Numbered from the stretch's first letter, positions 36,463 through 48,672 are shown. The stretch: 64,000 bases of DNA from Buchnera aphidicola str. Sg (Schizaphis graminum) (GCF_000007365.1 NC_004061.1:1-64000), one strand, 5' to 3'. Program-made: numbers and translations. The notes: generated by a model from the letters alone, not told the origin.

Positions 36463-39400
36463 TTATGTATGATCATGTTGTATAAGAGTGGAATTTAATA
36501 ATTCTGATAAACTTGCAGATGCTTCTTCTGCACTAATTTGAGAAGAAGAGTTATTAGGTTTTATTTGATTGGTATTTACTGTATGACGACGATTTAAACG
36601 TTCTTTATGATATGCATATCCAGTACCTGCAGGTATTAAACGTCCAACAATAACATTTTCTTTTAATCCTCGTAATTCGTCTTTTTTTCCTGCAACTGCA
36701 GATTCTGTTAAAACTCTAGTTGTTTCCTGAAAAGAAGCTGCTGATATAAAAGATTCAGTTGCAAGAGATGCTTTAGTAATGCCTAATAAATCTCTTGAAA
36801 AAGTTGCAGGTATTTTACTTTGTTTATTTAAAATACGATTTGAAATTTTTATTCGAGAAAATTCTACTTGTTCTCCATCTAAAAATTCTGAATTTCCTGA
36901 TTTAATGACAGTAGCTTTTCGAAGCATTTGTCTAATTATTACTTCAATATGTTTATCATTAATTTTTACACCTTGTAAACGATATACTTCTTGTACTTCA
37001 TTTACAATATATTTAGTTACAGCCTGCACTCCTCTTAAACGAAGAATATCGTGTGGTGATTCGGGTCCATCTGATATAACATCACCTCGTTCAACTCTTT
37101 CTCCTTCAAAAACATTCAATTGTCTCCATTTTGGAATCATTTCTTCATATGCATCACTTCCGTCTACTGGAGTAATAATTAGTCTTCTTTTCCCTTTTGT
37201 TTCTTTTCCAAAAGATATAATTCCACTTATTTCAGCTAAAATCGCTAATTCTTTTGGACGTCTAGCTTCAAATAAATCTGCAACTCTTGGTAGTCCACCA
37301 GTTATATCTTTAGTACCTCCTGATTCTTGTGGTACTCTTGCTAAAGTGTCACCAGAACTAATTTGTACTCTGTCATCAAGTTGAACAATTGCTTTCCCAG
37401 GTAAAAAATACTGTGCTGGCATTTCTGTTCCTGAAATAAGAACGTCATTTCCATCACGATCAACAATTTTTAATGAAGGTCTTAAATCTTTTCCAATTGT
37501 CATTCTTTCTGCTGTATCTAGTACAACTATAGAAGATAATCCAGTTAGTTCATCGGCTTGTCTTGTAATACTTTGACCGTCTATCATATCTACAAATCGA
37601 ACAAATCCGCTCACTTCAGTAATAACAGGTATGGTATGAGGATCCCATTTTGCTACTGTTTCTCCAGAATTAACTTGCTCTCCATGGCCTTTAGCCATAA
37701 TAGCTCCATAAGGAACTTTATAAGTTTCTTTTGTTCTTCTAAAATTATCAATTATATTAAGTTCTACATTTCTTGAAGTTATAACTATCTTACCTGAAGA
37801 ATTAGTAACAGACTTTGCGTTATTAAGATTGATTATGCCTTTATTTTTTATTTGAATACTAGATTCAGTAGCTGCCCTTGATGCTGCACCACCAATATGA
37901 AAAGTTCGCATAGTTAATTGCGTACCTGGTTCTCCTATAGATTGTGCTGCTATTACTCCTATTGCTTCTCCTTTATTAACTAAGTTACCTCTTGCTAAAT
38001 CACGACCATAACAGTAAGCACAAACACCAAAATCAGTTTCACAATTTACTACTGATCTTACTTTCACATTATCTATAGAATTTTTTTCTAAAAGATCACA
38101 CCATTGCTCGTTTAATAAAGTATTTCTTTCAATTAATATATTTTCAGTATTGGGAATTAATATTTTTTCTGCTGTGACACGACCTAAAACACGTTCACGT
38201 AATGGTTCTTTGACATCTCCTCCTTCTATTAAAGGAGTCATTAAAATTCCTTCATGTGTTCCGCAATCATTTTGTGTTACAACTAAATCTTGTGCAACAT
38301 CTACTAAACGGCGTGTCAAATAACCAGAATTAGCTGTTTTTAATGCTGTATCAGCTAAACCCTTTCGTGCTCCATGAGTTGAAATAAAATATTGTAATAC
38401 GTTTAGACCTTCTCTAAAATTAGCTGTTATAGGCGTTTCAATAATTGATCCATCTGGTTTTGCCATCAGTCCTCTCATTCCTGCTAATTGACGAATTTGT
38501 GCAGCAGACCCGCGAGCACCCGAATCGGCCATCATAAATATACTATTAAAAGAGATTTGTTTCTGTTTCTCGCCTTTTTTATTAAATACAGATTCTGTAG
38601 ATAAGTTTTCCATCATTGCTTTAGCTACTCTTTCGTTAGCTGCTGCCCAAATATCAATGACTTTGTTATATCTTTCACCTGCCGTAACTAATCCAGATTG
38701 AAACTGTTCTTGTATTTCAGCTACTTCTATTTCTGCTTCATGAATAATATTTAATTTTTTTACAGGTATGACCATGTCGTCAATACCAACCGAAGCTCCA
38801 GATCTTGCTGCATAAGCAAAACCTGTATACATGATCTGATCGGCAAAAGCAACAGTAGGTTTTAAACCTAAAATACGATAGCAAGTATTTAACATTTTAG
38901 AAATGTCTTTTTTTCCTAAAGTTTGATTAACAATACTAAATGGCAATCCTTTAGGAACAATCATCCATAAAATAGCTCGTCCTATTGTAGTGTTTATTAT
39001 CTTTGTTTTAGGAATAAAACTTTGATCTTTATTTTTTTTGTATTCTGTTATGCGTACCTTAACTAGAGAATGTAACTCTGCAATTTCTAAACGATATACT
39101 TTTTCTGCTTCATTAGAACCGTTTAAAATCATTCCCTCTCCCTTTCCATTTATTTTTTCGCGAGTCATATAATAAAGCCCTAAGACTACATCTTGAGATG
39201 GTACGATAATTGGTTCACCATTAGCTGGAGAAAGTATATTATTTGTAGACATCATTAAAGCTCTAGCTTCTAATTGAGCTTCTAGAGTTAATGGAACATG
39301 AACAGCCATCTGATCTCCATCAAAATCAGCATTATAAGCCGCACAAACTAATGGATGTAATTGAATAGCTTTACCTTCTATTAAAACGGGTTCAAATGCT

Positions 39401-40704
39401 TGTATTCCTAATCTATGTAAAGTAGGTGCACGATTCAAAAGAACAGGATGTTCTCGAATAACTTCGTCTAATATATCCCATACTATTGCTTCTTCTCTTT
39501 CAACCATTTTTTTTGCGGCTTTTATGGTAGTTGCCAATCCACGAACTTCTAATTTTCCATATATAAATGGTTTAAAAAGTTCTAATGCCATTTTTTTAGG
39601 TAAGCCACATTGATGTAAACGAAGATAAGGTCCTACAGTAATAACTGATCGTCCGGAATAATCAACGCGTTTTCCAAGAAGATTTTGTCGGAATCTACCT
39701 TGTTTTCCTTTAATCATATCTGCTAATGATTTAAGAGGTCTTTTATTTGAACCAGTAATGGCTCTTCCTCTTCTACCATTATCTAGTAAAGCATCTATTG
39801 CTTCTTGTAACATTCTTTTTTCATTTCTAACAATGATATCAGGTGCTGCTAAATCTAATAATCTTTTTAATCTATTGTTTCTGTTAATGACGCGACGATA
39901 TAAATCGTTTAGATCAGATGTTGCAAATCTTCCTCCATCTAATGGTACTAATGGTCTTAGATCAGGTGGCAATACTGGTAAAACAGTTAAAATCATCCAT
40001 TCTGGTTTATTATTAGATTGTATAAAAGATTCTAATAATTTAATTCTTTTAGTTAATTTTTTTCGCTTTGTTTCCGAATTCGTCTCATTAAGTTCTATTC
40101 TTAAGTTTTCACATTCTTTTACTAAATTTATATCTTTTAATAAAGATTGAATTGCTTCTGCTCCCATTGTTGCATAAAATTCGTCTCCAAATTCTTCTAA
40201 TGCATCTAGATATTGTTCTTCAGTTAAAATTTGACGTTTTTCAAGATTTGTCATACCTGTTTCAATAACAACATAAGATTCAAAATATAGTACTCTTTCA
40301 ATATCTCTTAAAGGCATGTCTAATAATAAACCTATACGTGATGGTAATGATTTTAAAAACCAAATATGAGCTGTAGGAGAAGAAAGTTCTATATGACCCA
40401 TTCGTTCACGTCTAACTTTACTTTGTGTTACTTCAACACCGCATTTTTCACAAATAACACCTCGATGTTTTAATCTTTTATATTTTCCGCATAAACATTC
40501 ATAATCTTTTACTGGACCAAAAATACGTGCACAAAATAGTCCGTCTCGTTCAGGTTTAAATGTACGATAATTAATAGTTTCTGGTTTTTTAACTTCACCA
40601 AATGACCAAGATCTAATCATATCAGGTGATGCTAGAGAAATTTTAATAGCATCAAAATCCTCATTTTTAGTTTGGGCTTTTAAAAATTTTAGTAAATCTT
40701 TCAC
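36463..40704 (-). CDS. rpoC: RNA polymerase beta-prime subunit
   Basis: Catalytic subunit. 1413 residues (E. coli 1407). N-terminal zinc site [19 protein letters not shown], active-site [12 protein letters not shown] that binds Mg, second zinc site with [11 protein letters not shown], trigger-loop region and C-terminal [20 protein letters not shown]. It starts with GTG (GTG AAA GAT TTA), as E. coli rpoC does; an out-of-frame ATG lies just upstream. 68 bp after rpoB. Confidence 0.98.
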   Translation of the reverse strand: MKDLLKFLKAQTKNEDFDAIKISLASPDMIRSWSFGEVKKPETINYRTFKPERDGLFCARIFGPVKDYECLCGKYKRLKHRGVICEKCGVEVTQSKVRRERMGHIELSSPTAHIWFLKSLPSRIGLLLDMPLRDIERVLYFESYVVIETGMTNLEKRQILTEEQYLDALEEFGDEFYATMGAEAIQSLLKDINLVKECENLRIELNETNSETKRKKLTKRIKLLESFIQSNNKPEWMILTVLPVLPPDLRPLVPLDGGRFATSDLNDLYRRVINRNNRLKRLLDLAAPDIIVRNEKRMLQEAIDALLDNGRRGRAITGSNKRPLKSLADMIKGKQGRFRQNLLGKRVDYSGRSVITVGPYLRLHQCGLPKKMALELFKPFIYGKLEVRGLATTIKAAKKMVEREEAIVWDILDEVIREHPVLLNRAPTLHRLGIQAFEPVLIEGKAIQLHPLVCAAYNADFDGDQMAVHVPLTLEAQLEARALMMSTNNILSPANGEPIIVPSQDVVLGLYYMTREKINGKGEGMILNGSNEAEKVYRLEIAELHSLVKVRITEYKKNKDQSFIPKTKIINTTIGRAILWMIVPKGLPFSIVNQTLGKKDISKMLNTCYRILGLKPTVAFADQIMYTGFAYAARSGASVGIDDMVIPVKKLNIIHEAEIEVAEIQEQFQSGLVTAGERYNKVIDIWAAANERVAKAMMENLSTESVFNKKGEKQKQISFNSIFMMADSGARGSAAQIRQLAGMRGLMAKPDGSIIETPITANFREGLNVLQYFISTHGARKGLADTALKTANSGYLTRRLVDVAQDLVVTQNDCGTHEGILMTPLIEGGDVKEPLRERVLGRVTAEKILIPNTENILIERNTLLNEQWCDLLEKNSIDNVKVRSVVNCETDFGVCAYCYGRDLARGNLVNKGEAIGVIAAQSIGEPGTQLTMRTFHIGGAASRAATESSIQIKNKGIINLNNAKSVTNSSGKIVITSRNVELNIIDNFRRTKETYKVPYGAIMAKGHGEQVNSGETVAKWDPHTIPVITEVSGFVRFVDMIDGQSITRQADELTGLSSIVVLDTAERMTIGKDLRPSLKIVDRDGNDVLISGTEMPAQYFLPGKAIVQLDDRVQISSGDTLARVPQESGGTKDITGGLPRVADLFEARRPKELAILAEISGIISFGKETKGKRRLIITPVDGSDAYEEMIPKWRQLNVFEGERVERGDVISDGPESPHDILRLRGVQAVTKYIVNEVQEVYRLQGVKINDKHIEVIIRQMLRKATVIKSGNSEFLDGEQVEFSRIKISNRILNKQSKIPATFSRDLLGITKASLATESFISAASFQETTRVLTESAVAGKKDELRGLKENVIVGRLIPAGTGYAYHKERLNRRHTVNTNQIKPNNSSSQISAEEASASLSELLNSTLIQHDHT

Positions 40705-40772
40705 GCATGAGCTCTCGTTGGAGTGAAATTTTTGAAGGTGGTAAATCTATATGTCTTATATTATTTTAAATT

Positions 40773-43700
40773 TTATTCATTTTCTAATTCAATATTAATA
40801 CCTAATGAACGGATTTCTTTCAGCAGTACATTAAATGATTCTGGCATTCCTGGTTCCATTTGATGGTTACCATCTACAATATTTTTATACATTTTAGTTC
40901 TTCCGTTTACATCGTCAGATTTTACAGTCAACATTTCTTGTAACGTATAAGAAGCTCCATATGCTTCTAAAGCCCAAACTTCCATTTCACCAAAACGTTG
41001 TCCACCAAATTGAGCTTTTCCACCTAACGGTTGCTGAGTAACTAGACTATAAGAACCAGTAGAACGGGCATGCATTTTATCATCTACTAAGTGATTTAAT
41101 TTTAGCATGTACATGTAACCCACAGTAACAGGTCTTTCAAATTTTTCTCCCGTTCTTCCATCAAAGAGTGATATTTGTCCAGAAGTAGGTAAATTAGAGA
41201 ATTTTAACATTTGCTTAATTTCATTTTCCTGTGCTCCATCAAATACTGGAGTTGAAATTGGCATTCCTTTTTTTAAATTTTTTGCTAAATCTAATATTTC
41301 TTCATTTGAAAAGTCATCTAAGTTAACTTTTTGTCTTAAATTTTCTCCTAAATCAAAAGCTTTCTGAATAAATTTTTTTAAATTTGAAATCTTTTCTTGT
41401 TTTTTGAGCATATTGTTGATTTTATTACCGATACCTTTTGCTGCCATTCCTAAATGTGTTTCTAATATTTGTCCGATATTCATACGAGATGGAACTCCTA
41501 AAGGGTTTAAAACAATATCTACTGGTATACCATTTTCATCATATGGCATATCTTCAACAGGATTAATTTTTGAAATTACCCCTTTATTCCCATGTCGTCC
41601 TGCCATTTTATCACCAGGTTGTATTTGACGTTTGACAGCTAAATATACTTTTACTATTTTTAGTACTCCTGGTGCAAGATCATCTCCTTGTGTAATTTTG
41701 CGACGTTTGACTTCTATTTTTTTTTCAAATTCTTTTTTTAGTTGATTGTGTTGTTGTAAAAGTTTTTCTATCTCTTTCTTTTTGTTTCGATCTTGAATAT
41801 CTATTTTAAACCATTTTTCATAGGGCAATTTATTTAAAAAATCTTCTTTAATATTAAAAGAAACAAGAGTTTTTTTAATTCTTGAAAACAGGCTTAGTTC
41901 AAATATTTTAAATTCTTCTGTTAGATCTTTTTTTGCTTTTTTAAGTTGCATGTTTTCAATTTCTAACGCTCTTTTATCTTTTTTTACACCATCTCTAGTA
42001 AAGATTTGTACATCTATTACTGTTCCGGATACTCCATTAGGAACTCTTAATGAAGAATCTTTTACATCTGAAGCTTTTTCTCCAAAAATAGCACGCAATA
42101 GTTTTTCTTCTGGTGTTAGCTGTGTTTCTCCCTTAGGAGTTACCTTTCCTACTAGGATATCACCTCCAGTAACTTCGGCTCCGATATAAACTATTCCTGA
42201 TTCATCTAATTTAGATAGTGCTGCTTCTCCTACATTTGGTATATCAGAGCTAATTTCTTCTGGTCCTAATTTCGTATCTCTAGATATACAGGATAATTCT
42301 TGGATATGAATTGTTGTAAATCGATCTTCTTGTACAACCTTTTCTGAGACTAATATAGAATCTTCAAAATTATATCCATTCCAAGGCATAAAAGCGACTC
42401 GCATATTTTGTCCTAACGCTAATTCTCCTAAATCAGTCGATGGTCCATCTGCTAAAACATCATTTTTATTGATTTTTTCTCTTAATTTCACGCATGGTTT
42501 TTGATTAATACAAGTATTTTGATTAGATCTAGTATATTTAGTTAGATTGTAAATATCTATTCCGGCTTCTCCTGTATACGTTTCTTCTTCATTTACTTTA
42601 ATAATTATACGAGAAGCATCTATATATTGAATAATACCGCCTCTTTTTGCTACTACTGTAACTCCTGAATCAACGGCTACTGCTCTTTCCATTCCAGTAC
42701 CCACTAAAGGTTTATCAGTTTTTAAAGTAGGCACTGCTTGACGTTGCATATTCGCACCCATCAATGCTCTGTTTGCATCATCATGTTCAAGAAATGGAAT
42801 TAAAGAAGCTCCTACAGATACAATTTGTTGAGTAGAAACGTCCATGTAATCGACTTGATTACAGTTAAATAAACTAGATTCTCCTTTGTGCCTACAGGTT
42901 ACTAAATCATCAATAAAGTAATTATTTTTATCTATATTAGTATTTGCTTGTGCAATAACGTAATTTCCCTCTTCTATTGCAGATAAATAGTGTATTTCAT
43001 CAGTTACTAAACGGTTATGTACCTTTCGATAAGGTGTTTCTAAAAATCCATATGAATTAGTTCGAGCATACACTGATAAAGAATTAATCAATCCAATATT
43101 TGGCCCTTCTGGTGTTTCTATAGGACAGACACGTCCATAATGAGTTGGATGTACATCTCTAACTTCGAATCCTGCTCTTTCTCTAGTTAAACCACCAAGT
43201 CCCAATGCTGAAATTCTTCTTTTATGTGTAATTTCTGATAATGGATTATTTTGATCCATAAATTGCGATAATTGGCTAGAACCAAAAAATTCTTTAATAG
43301 CAGCAGATATTGGTTTTGCATTAATCATATCTTGTGGCATTAGAGTATCTAAATCACCTACCGATAAGCGCTCTTTAACTGCTCTTTCTACTCTTACTAA
43401 ACCGATTCTAAATTGATTTTCCGCCATTTCTCCTACTGATCTAATTCGTCTATTACCTAAATGGTCAATATCGTCTACCTCTCCCTTTCCATTTCTAATA
43501 TCGATTAATTTTTTTATTACGTCTATAATATCTTCTTTATTTAGAGTGCTTACTCCTTCAATTTTTTTACGTAGTAGAGAGCGATTGAATTTCATTCGAC
43601 CTACTGAAGAAAGATCATATCTATCTTCTGAAAAAAACAAATTTTCAAATAAATTTTCTGTTGCTTCTTTGGTAAGAGGTTCACCAGGTCTCATAACTCG

Positions 43701-44801
43701 ATAGATTTCCATCAGTGCACTTATCCGATCATGAGAAGAATCAATCCGCAAAGTTTCAGAAATGTAGGGTCCATGATCTAAATCATTAGTAAAAAGTGTT
43801 TCAATAGAAAAAAAACTAGAATTTTTTAATTTTGTCAATATCTCTAGAGATAATTCTGTATTAGCTAAAATAATTGTTTCACCTGTTTTAGGATCTAAAT
43901 AATTTTTAGATACTATTCTTCCTAAAATGTATTCTACTGGGACAGTAATAGAATTTATTTTATCTTTTTTTAATTCTTGAATGTGTTTTGCAGTAATACG
44001 ACGACCTTTTTTTACGTATATTTTTCCATTTTTTTTAATATCAAACGATGCTGTTTCACCACGAAGTCTTTCTGAGACTAATTCTAGTTGAATTTTATTA
44101 TTATTTATATTAAAAATATTTTTTTCAAAAAATAAATTTAATATTTCTTCTGTATTGTAGTTCAGTGCTCTTAAAATAATAGTTACTGGTAGTTTTCTTC
44201 GTCTATCAATTCTTACGAATAAATTATCTTTCGGATCAAATTCAAAATCTAACCAAGAGCCTCGATAAGGAATAATACGTGCGTTGTATAAAACTTTACC
44301 TGAAGAATGTGTTTTTCCCTTATCACTATCAAAAAAAACTCCAGGACTGCGATGCAATTGAGATACAACTACTCTTTCTGTACCATTAATAATAAAAGTT
44401 CCATTATTAGTCATTAATGGTATTTCACCCATATATACTTCTTGTTCTTTGATATCTTTAACAGTAGGTTCTAGAACGTCACGTTCATAAATAACAAGAC
44501 GTAATCTTACTCTTAAAGGCGCTGAATAAGTAGCACCTCGTATTTGACATTCTTTAACGTCAAATATTGCATCACCCAAACGATAACTGACATATTGAAG
44601 TTCAGAGTTTCCATTATATCCACATATAGGAAATACAGAACGGAAAGCTGCTTCTAATCCATGTAAACCCTCTGGGTCTATTTTAATAAATTTTTTAAAA
44701 GAGTCGAGTTGAATTGAAAGAAGATATGGTATATCCAAAACCTGAGGACGTTTTCCAAAATCTTTACGAATTCGTTTTTTTTCGGTATAAGAGTAAACCA
44801 T
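40773..44801 (-). CDS. rpoB: RNA polymerase beta subunit
   Basis: Second large catalytic subunit. The frame is open 44 codons further upstream (to 44933), but the ATG at 44801 behind AGGA gives [20 protein letters not shown] and 1342 residues, exactly the E. coli length. The rifampicin-pocket block [20 protein letters not shown] is identical to E. coli in its key residues (D516, H526, S531), while Pro535 is Leu here. [12 protein letters not shown] and [16 protein letters not shown] are intact. Co-transcribed with rpoC. Confidence 0.98.
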   Translation of the reverse strand: MVYSYTEKKRIRKDFGKRPQVLDIPYLLSIQLDSFKKFIKIDPEGLHGLEAAFRSVFPICGYNGNSELQYVSYRLGDAIFDVKECQIRGATYSAPLRVRLRLVIYERDVLEPTVKDIKEQEVYMGEIPLMTNNGTFIINGTERVVVSQLHRSPGVFFDSDKGKTHSSGKVLYNARIIPYRGSWLDFEFDPKDNLFVRIDRRRKLPVTIILRALNYNTEEILNLFFEKNIFNINNNKIQLELVSERLRGETASFDIKKNGKIYVKKGRRITAKHIQELKKDKINSITVPVEYILGRIVSKNYLDPKTGETIILANTELSLEILTKLKNSSFFSIETLFTNDLDHGPYISETLRIDSSHDRISALMEIYRVMRPGEPLTKEATENLFENLFFSEDRYDLSSVGRMKFNRSLLRKKIEGVSTLNKEDIIDVIKKLIDIRNGKGEVDDIDHLGNRRIRSVGEMAENQFRIGLVRVERAVKERLSVGDLDTLMPQDMINAKPISAAIKEFFGSSQLSQFMDQNNPLSEITHKRRISALGLGGLTRERAGFEVRDVHPTHYGRVCPIETPEGPNIGLINSLSVYARTNSYGFLETPYRKVHNRLVTDEIHYLSAIEEGNYVIAQANTNIDKNNYFIDDLVTCRHKGESSLFNCNQVDYMDVSTQQIVSVGASLIPFLEHDDANRALMGANMQRQAVPTLKTDKPLVGTGMERAVAVDSGVTVVAKRGGIIQYIDASRIIIKVNEEETYTGEAGIDIYNLTKYTRSNQNTCINQKPCVKLREKINKNDVLADGPSTDLGELALGQNMRVAFMPWNGYNFEDSILVSEKVVQEDRFTTIHIQELSCISRDTKLGPEEISSDIPNVGEAALSKLDESGIVYIGAEVTGGDILVGKVTPKGETQLTPEEKLLRAIFGEKASDVKDSSLRVPNGVSGTVIDVQIFTRDGVKKDKRALEIENMQLKKAKKDLTEEFKIFELSLFSRIKKTLVSFNIKEDFLNKLPYEKWFKIDIQDRNKKKEIEKLLQQHNQLKKEFEKKIEVKRRKITQGDDLAPGVLKIVKVYLAVKRQIQPGDKMAGRHGNKGVISKINPVEDMPYDENGIPVDIVLNPLGVPSRMNIGQILETHLGMAAKGIGNKINNMLKKQEKISNLKKFIQKAFDLGENLRQKVNLDDFSNEEILDLAKNLKKGMPISTPVFDGAQENEIKQMLKFSNLPTSGQISLFDGRTGEKFERPVTVGYMYMLKLNHLVDDKMHARSTGSYSLVTQQPLGGKAQFGGQRFGEMEVWALEAYGASYTLQEMLTVKSDDVNGRTKMYKNIVDGNHQMEPGMPESFNVLLKEIRSLGINIELENE

Positions 44802-44849
44802 GGGGTTCCTAAGCTCGCTGACAGATGAATTAAGACTAAAATGGTCTTT

Positions 44850-44868
44850 CTGTCTGAAGGAGAGACAG
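44850..44868 (-). promoter_or_regulatory. hairpin in the rpoB leader
   Basis: CTGTCT / AGACAG stem with a 7-nt loop, about 50 bp before the rpoB start. The leader between it and the ATG (CAGCGAGCTTAGGAACCCC) resembles the E. coli rpoB leader from memory. It may take part in RNA processing, as the E. coli rplL-rpoB spacer is cut by RNase III. Confidence 0.45.
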
Positions 44869-44941
44869 TTTTTTATTTTTAATAGTTTTTTTAAATTAAA
44901 AATTTTTCTTAAAATTATGAAAACATTATTCATATCAAAAC

Positions 44942-44966
44942 GGCTGGTGAATTAAAAACACCAGCC
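44942..44966 (-). terminator. attenuator hairpin between rplL and rpoB
   Basis: Perfect 8-bp GGCTGGTG / CACCAGCC stem with a 9-nt loop, 41 bp after the rplL stop, followed on the minus strand by GTTTTGAT. E. coli has a partial terminator at the same place that makes ribosomal proteins more abundant than RNA polymerase; the position supports the same role here. Confidence 0.75.
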
Positions 44967-45006
44967 ATAATATGAATGCTAACTAAACGAAAAATATAAA
45001 ATATAT

Positions 45007-45375
45007 TTATTTAATTTCGATTTCAGCTCCAGCATCTTCTAAAGTTTTTTTAAGAGATTCTGCGTCATTTTTACTCATATTTTCTTTTAATACTGTGGGC
45101 GCTGATTCTACTAAATCTTTGGCTTCTTTTAGTCCTAGACCAGTTGCACTACGAACACTTTTTATTACTGATACCTTATTAGGACCAATAGATTTTAGAA
45201 AAATATCAAATTCTGTTTTTTCTTCAATAGTGCTTTTTTCACTATTGTTATTGGTATTGACAGACATGTTTGCAGAGACTCCAAATTTTTTTTCCATTGC
45301 GGAAATAAGTTCTACAACATTCATAACAGACATTTCTGAGACGGCTTCTAAAATTTGTTCTTTAGTAATAGACAT
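45007..45375 (-). CDS. rplL: 50S ribosomal protein L7/L12
   Basis: Stalk protein that recruits translation GTPases. The frame extends upstream to 45396, but the ATG at 45375 behind AGGA gives [20 protein letters not shown], colinear with E. coli [20 protein letters not shown]. 122 residues (E. coli 121). The hinge is SER/ASN-rich ([17 protein letters not shown]) rather than alanine-rich, consistent with AT-biased codon drift. The C-terminal domain [22 protein letters not shown] binds factors and is intact. Follows rplJ by 70 bp. Confidence 0.97.
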   Translation of the reverse strand: MSITKEQILEAVSEMSVMNVVELISAMEKKFGVSANMSVNTNNNSEKSTIEEKTEFDIFLKSIGPNKVSVIKSVRSATGLGLKEAKDLVESAPTVLKENMSKNDAESLKKTLEDAGAEIEIK

Positions 45376-45437
45376 AGTGATCATTCCTAATGACAATTAG
45401 ACTTATTTTAGATGTTTAATAATACATCAAAAATAAT

Positions 45438-45455
45438 AACCTCTTTTAAGAGGTT
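45438..45455 (-). promoter_or_regulatory. hairpin at the rplJ stop codon
   Basis: AACCTC / GAGGTT stem with a TTAAAA loop that includes the rplJ stop. Followed on the minus strand by ATTATTTTT. It may modulate the rplJ:rplL ratio (L12 is present in several copies per ribosome); inference only. Confidence 0.4.
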
Positions 45456-45943
45456 TCTTTTTTCTCTTTTATGGCAGATAATGTATAAATGAGTTTACCA
45501 GCAATTGATATTTTTAGTGTTAGTAAAAGTTTTCTTATTGCTTCTTCATAAGTAGGCATATCTGCAAGTTGGTTAATTTCTAATTCAGATAATAATTTAC
45601 CTTCAAAAACAGCTCCTGTAATTTTAAATTTTTTATTTTTTTTTTCAAATTCTTTAAATAATCTTGCACCACTGCCTGGATGTTTTGTAGAATAGGCAAT
45701 AAAAGTAGAACCTTTTAATTTTTTTTTTAAACATTTAAAAGCGGTATTTTCAATAGCTAAAGATAAAAGAGTATTTCGAACAATACTCATTTTAACACCG
45801 ATTTCACGGCCAGATTTTCGAAGTTCATTGATTTTATTGACAGATATACCTTGAGAGTTAGCGATGATTGCTGATAGTGCTAAATTAGAAATTTGATTTA
45901 TTTTAGAAACGATTGTTTTTTTTTTGCTAAGATTTAAAGCCAT
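45446..45943 (-). CDS. rplJ: 50S ribosomal protein L10
   Basis: Base of the ribosomal stalk, binding 23S rRNA at its N-terminus and L7/L12 dimers at its C-terminal helix. 165 residues, the E. coli length. It begins MALNLSKKKTIVSKINQISN. The core SGREIGVKMSIVRNTLLSLA is conserved, and the C-terminal helix MPTYEEAIRKLLLTLK is present. Strong AGGAG ribosome-binding site 9 nt before the ATG. In E. coli L10 represses its own leader; no conserved leader fold could be confirmed by eye. Confidence 0.97.
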   Translation of the reverse strand: MALNLSKKKTIVSKINQISNLALSAIIANSQGISVNKINELRKSGREIGVKMSIVRNTLLSLAIENTAFKCLKKKLKGSTFIAYSTKHPGSGARLFKEFEKKNKKFKITGAVFEGKLLSELEINQLADMPTYEEAIRKLLLTLKISIAGKLIYTLSAIKEKKETS

Positions 45944-46024
45944 TTATCATATTCTCCTATAATTTGATGGAGAGAAAAGATTTTTAGTTATTAAAAAAAT
46001 TGTTTATCATAGTTATGCAGAAAT

Positions 46025-46056
46025 AAAATCGTAGTACTATCGTATAGTACGATTTT
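46025..46056 (-). terminator. hairpin between rplA and rplJ
   Basis: AAAATCGTA / TACGATTTT with further internal pairing (GTACTAT / ATAGTAC as the alternative fold), in the 247-bp rplA-rplJ gap. Followed on the minus strand by ATTTC. It separates rplKA from rplJL, where E. coli has a distinct promoter. Terminator or leader structure. Confidence 0.5.
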
Positions 46057-46190
46057 AAAAATTTATTAAATAATAATATTGAAATTTAGATGTTTTAAAA
46101 TGTTCAATTAAAGTTAATTGTGGAATTTTTAAAAAATGGGGCTATTATTATAAATAAATTTTTTTCTGTCGTAAAGTAAAAAAGATTTAA

Positions 46191-46886
46191 TTAAATACTT
46201 AAACTAGATTGATCAAGAGTTAATCCTATACCCATAGTACTTGATAAAACTACCTTTTTTATGTATATCCCCTTTGATTGAGGAGGCTTTGCCTTTTTTA
46301 TAGATTCTAAAAAAACATTGAAATTTTCTTTTATTTGATTTCTTTCAAAATTTATTCGACCGATCGTAGCATGAATAATCCCATTTTTATCATTTCGGTA
46401 GCAAACTTGTCCTGTTTTTGCATTTTTAATAGCTTCTTCGATATTTGTCGTTACAGTACCTAATTTTGGATTAGGCATTAAACCTCGAGGTCCTAGTATC
46501 TGTCCCAATTGAGTAACAATTTTCATCGCGTCTGGTGAAGCGATAGCAGTATGAAATTTAATACCTTCTTTTTTTATTTGTTCAGCTAAATCTTCCATTC
46601 CTATAAATTCTGCACCTGCTTTTTTTGCTATTTTGATATTTTCTCCTTGAGTGAATACAGCTACTTTAACACAGCGTCCTGTGCCATGTGGCAATATTGT
46701 TGAACCACGAATATTTTGATCTGATTTTTTTGGATTAATACCTAAATTGATAGCAACATCAATGCTTTCATTAAAATTTACATTTGATGATTTTTTTAAT
46801 AATTGTATTAATTCATCTATATAATATAGTTTTTCAAAATTTATATCGTTTTTAATTTTCTTCATGCGTTTATTAATTTTTTTCAT
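46191..46886 (-). CDS. rplA: 50S ribosomal protein L1
   Basis: L1-stalk protein that assists tRNA exit and in E. coli represses the rplKA mRNA. The ATG at 46886 lies 1 nt after the rplK stop behind GAGGAT and starts [11 protein letters not shown] (E. coli MAKLTKRMRVI); the longer frame from 46901 overlaps rplK without homology. 231 residues (E. coli 234). [26 protein letters not shown] [16 protein letters not shown], and [14 protein letters not shown] are signatures. Coupled to rplK. Confidence 0.97.
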
Positions 46887-46887
46887 T

Positions 46888-47316
46888 TTAATCCTCAACA
46901 ATCAAACCCATAGATTTAGCTGTTCCTTCAATAGATCGCATCATACTTTCAATATTTAAACCAGTCATATCATTTTTTTTAGTTTTTGCTATTTCTTCAA
47001 TTTGTAATTTTGTTATTTTTCCTGTTGTCTCTATTTTTGGTTTGCTAGAACCTGATTTGATTCCAGCTGCTTTTTTCAATAAAACAGATGCTGGAGGTGT
47101 TTTTGTAATAAATGTAAACGAACGATCAGAATATACTGTAACAATTACTGGTATCGGTAAACCTTTTTCCACATTTTCTGTTGTTTTATTAAATAATTTG
47201 CAAAATTCCATAATGTTTACTCCTTTTTGTCCTAATGCAGGTCCTATTGGTGGACTAGGATTAGCCATTCCTGCTGCAACTTGAAGTTTTATATAAGATT
47301 GTATTTTTTTTGCCAT
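46888..47316 (-). CDS. rplK: 50S ribosomal protein L11
   Basis: Binds the GTPase-associated centre of 23S rRNA and takes part in RelA activation in E. coli. 142 residues, the E. coli length. [19 protein letters not shown] is the proline-rich N-terminal signature; the C-terminal RNA-binding domain ends [17 protein letters not shown]. Starts [10 protein letters not shown] 27 bp after nusG. Confidence 0.98.
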
Positions 47317-47343
47317 TTTCTATGTCTCTTTAAAATAAAAATA

Positions 47344-47889
47344 TTAATTTTTTTCAACTTGTCTAAAATCTAACTCTACAGGAGTTGCTCTACCAAAAAT
47401 AGAAACAGATACCTTTAATCTACTTTTTTCATAATCTACTTCTTCGACAACTCCATTAAAATCTGCAAATGGACCATCGTTAACACGAATCATTTCTCCT
47501 GGTTCAAATAAAGTTTTAGGTCTTGGTTTGTCTCCAATTTGACGCAATCTATTAATAATAATGTCTACCTCCTTATCACTAATTGGTGATGGTTTATCTG
47601 ATTTGCCTCCTATAAATCCTAATACCCTAGGGACATTTCTTATTAAATGCCAAGTAGAATCTGTCATAATCATATGAATTAAAACATATCCTGGAAAAAA
47701 TTTATATTCACTTTTTCTACGTTGTCCACCTCTGATTTCGATAACTTCTTCTGAAGGAACCATAACTTCTCCGAAGAAATCATTCATTTTATTTAATTTA
47801 ACATGCTCTTTTATTGATTGTGCTACTCTACTTTCAAAACCAGAAAAAGCCTGTAATACATACCATTTTTTTTTTAGACTTTCATGCAT
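47344..47889 (-). CDS. nusG: transcription termination/antitermination factor NusG
   Basis: Clamps RNA polymerase and links it to Rho or the ribosome. 181 residues, the E. coli length. N-terminal NGN domain: [52 protein letters not shown]-terminal KOW domain: [19 protein letters not shown] and [17 protein letters not shown]. Starts 4 bp after secE. Confidence 0.98.
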
Positions 47890-47893
47890 TTTT

Positions 47894-48277
47894 TTAAAAC
47901 CTTACACTAATAATAAATGCTATTAAACGAAATATGATACTATCAAGGCCCCATAAAAGTAGAGATATTAATATTGTTACAGATATAATGATGAATGTAG
48001 TATACAAAGTCTCTTTATATTGAGGCCAAGTTATTTTTTTCATTTCGTTTTTTGATGCATTGATATATACAAAAACATTCTTTACTTTTTTGGTATATAG
48101 TGCAATGCTAATTGCAAAAACAACTAATAAAGTAATTATAGATATGCGAGTAAAATATCCTATTTTATCAAAAAAATTATTGATAAAAAAAGATGTGATA
48201 AAAATTGCAGTTATAAAAAACCACTTTATTTTTTCTAAATTTTTAGCTTTTTTTTGATCAGGAATGCGAATTTTCAT
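47894..48277 (-). CDS. secE: preprotein translocase subunit SecE
   Basis: Small essential subunit that clamps SecY. 127 residues with three predicted membrane segments, the E. coli length; most bacteria have only one. The conserved cytoplasmic amphipathic stretch [19 protein letters not shown] precedes the last span, which ends [16 protein letters not shown]. In E. coli tufB lies just upstream; here it is missing and 322 bp of AT-rich DNA separate secE from the tRNA genes. Confidence 0.96.
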
Positions 48278-48599
48278 AGTTTCTCTTAAAGATTATAAAA
48301 ACAGAACAATAATATAGAAAAAATATGTTAGTAGAAAAACTATTTTCAAAAGTTCTCTTTTTTTATTCTTTTCTCTACATACTATATGTAGAATCTATAT
48401 TCTTTTACATATTATTATATTTTTAATTTAAAAAAAACTATTAGTTATTTAAAGAGATATTTTATAGTGAATTTAGAAATATAGAAAATCTTAAATAGGT
48501 GAGATTTATTTTTGGTTTAATGATCTTTAAAAGTCAATTTTTTAAAATTTTTTAAAAAAGTGAATAAAAATTAATATACGATGTTATGATTTTTTTATG
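48278..48599. other. 322-bp spacer at the former tufB position
   Basis: Between tRNA-Thr(GGU) and secE. Very AT-rich, stops in all frames, one 7-bp dyad (CTACATA / TATGTAG, 48375-48391) without a T tract. E. coli has tufB exactly here. I find no EF-Tu fragment by eye. It presumably contains the secE-nusG promoter, which I could not define. Confidence 0.7.
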
Positions 48600-48672
48600 T
48601 GCTGATACCCAGGTTTGAACTGGGGACCTCACCCTTACCAAGGGTGTGCTCTACCTACTGAGCCATATCAGC
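48600..48672 (-). tRNA. thrT: tRNA-Thr (GGU)
   Basis: 73 nt beginning GCTGATATGGCTCAGTAGG. Acceptor GCTGATA/TATCAGC, anticodon GGT between CACCCTT and AAGGGTG. Close to E. coli thrT. CCA not encoded (CAT follows). Last tRNA of the thrU-tyrU-glyT-thrT series. Confidence 0.97.

Noticed and set aside
36779-37384. 201-codon open frame opposite rpoC
   Set aside because: Composition is the mirror of rpoC codons, no recognisable domain, and no ribosome-binding site; rpoC is plainly real.
44802-44933. 44-codon N-terminal extension of rpoB
   Set aside because: The E. coli-like ATG at 44801 gives exactly 1342 residues; the upstream codons are leader DNA with hairpins.
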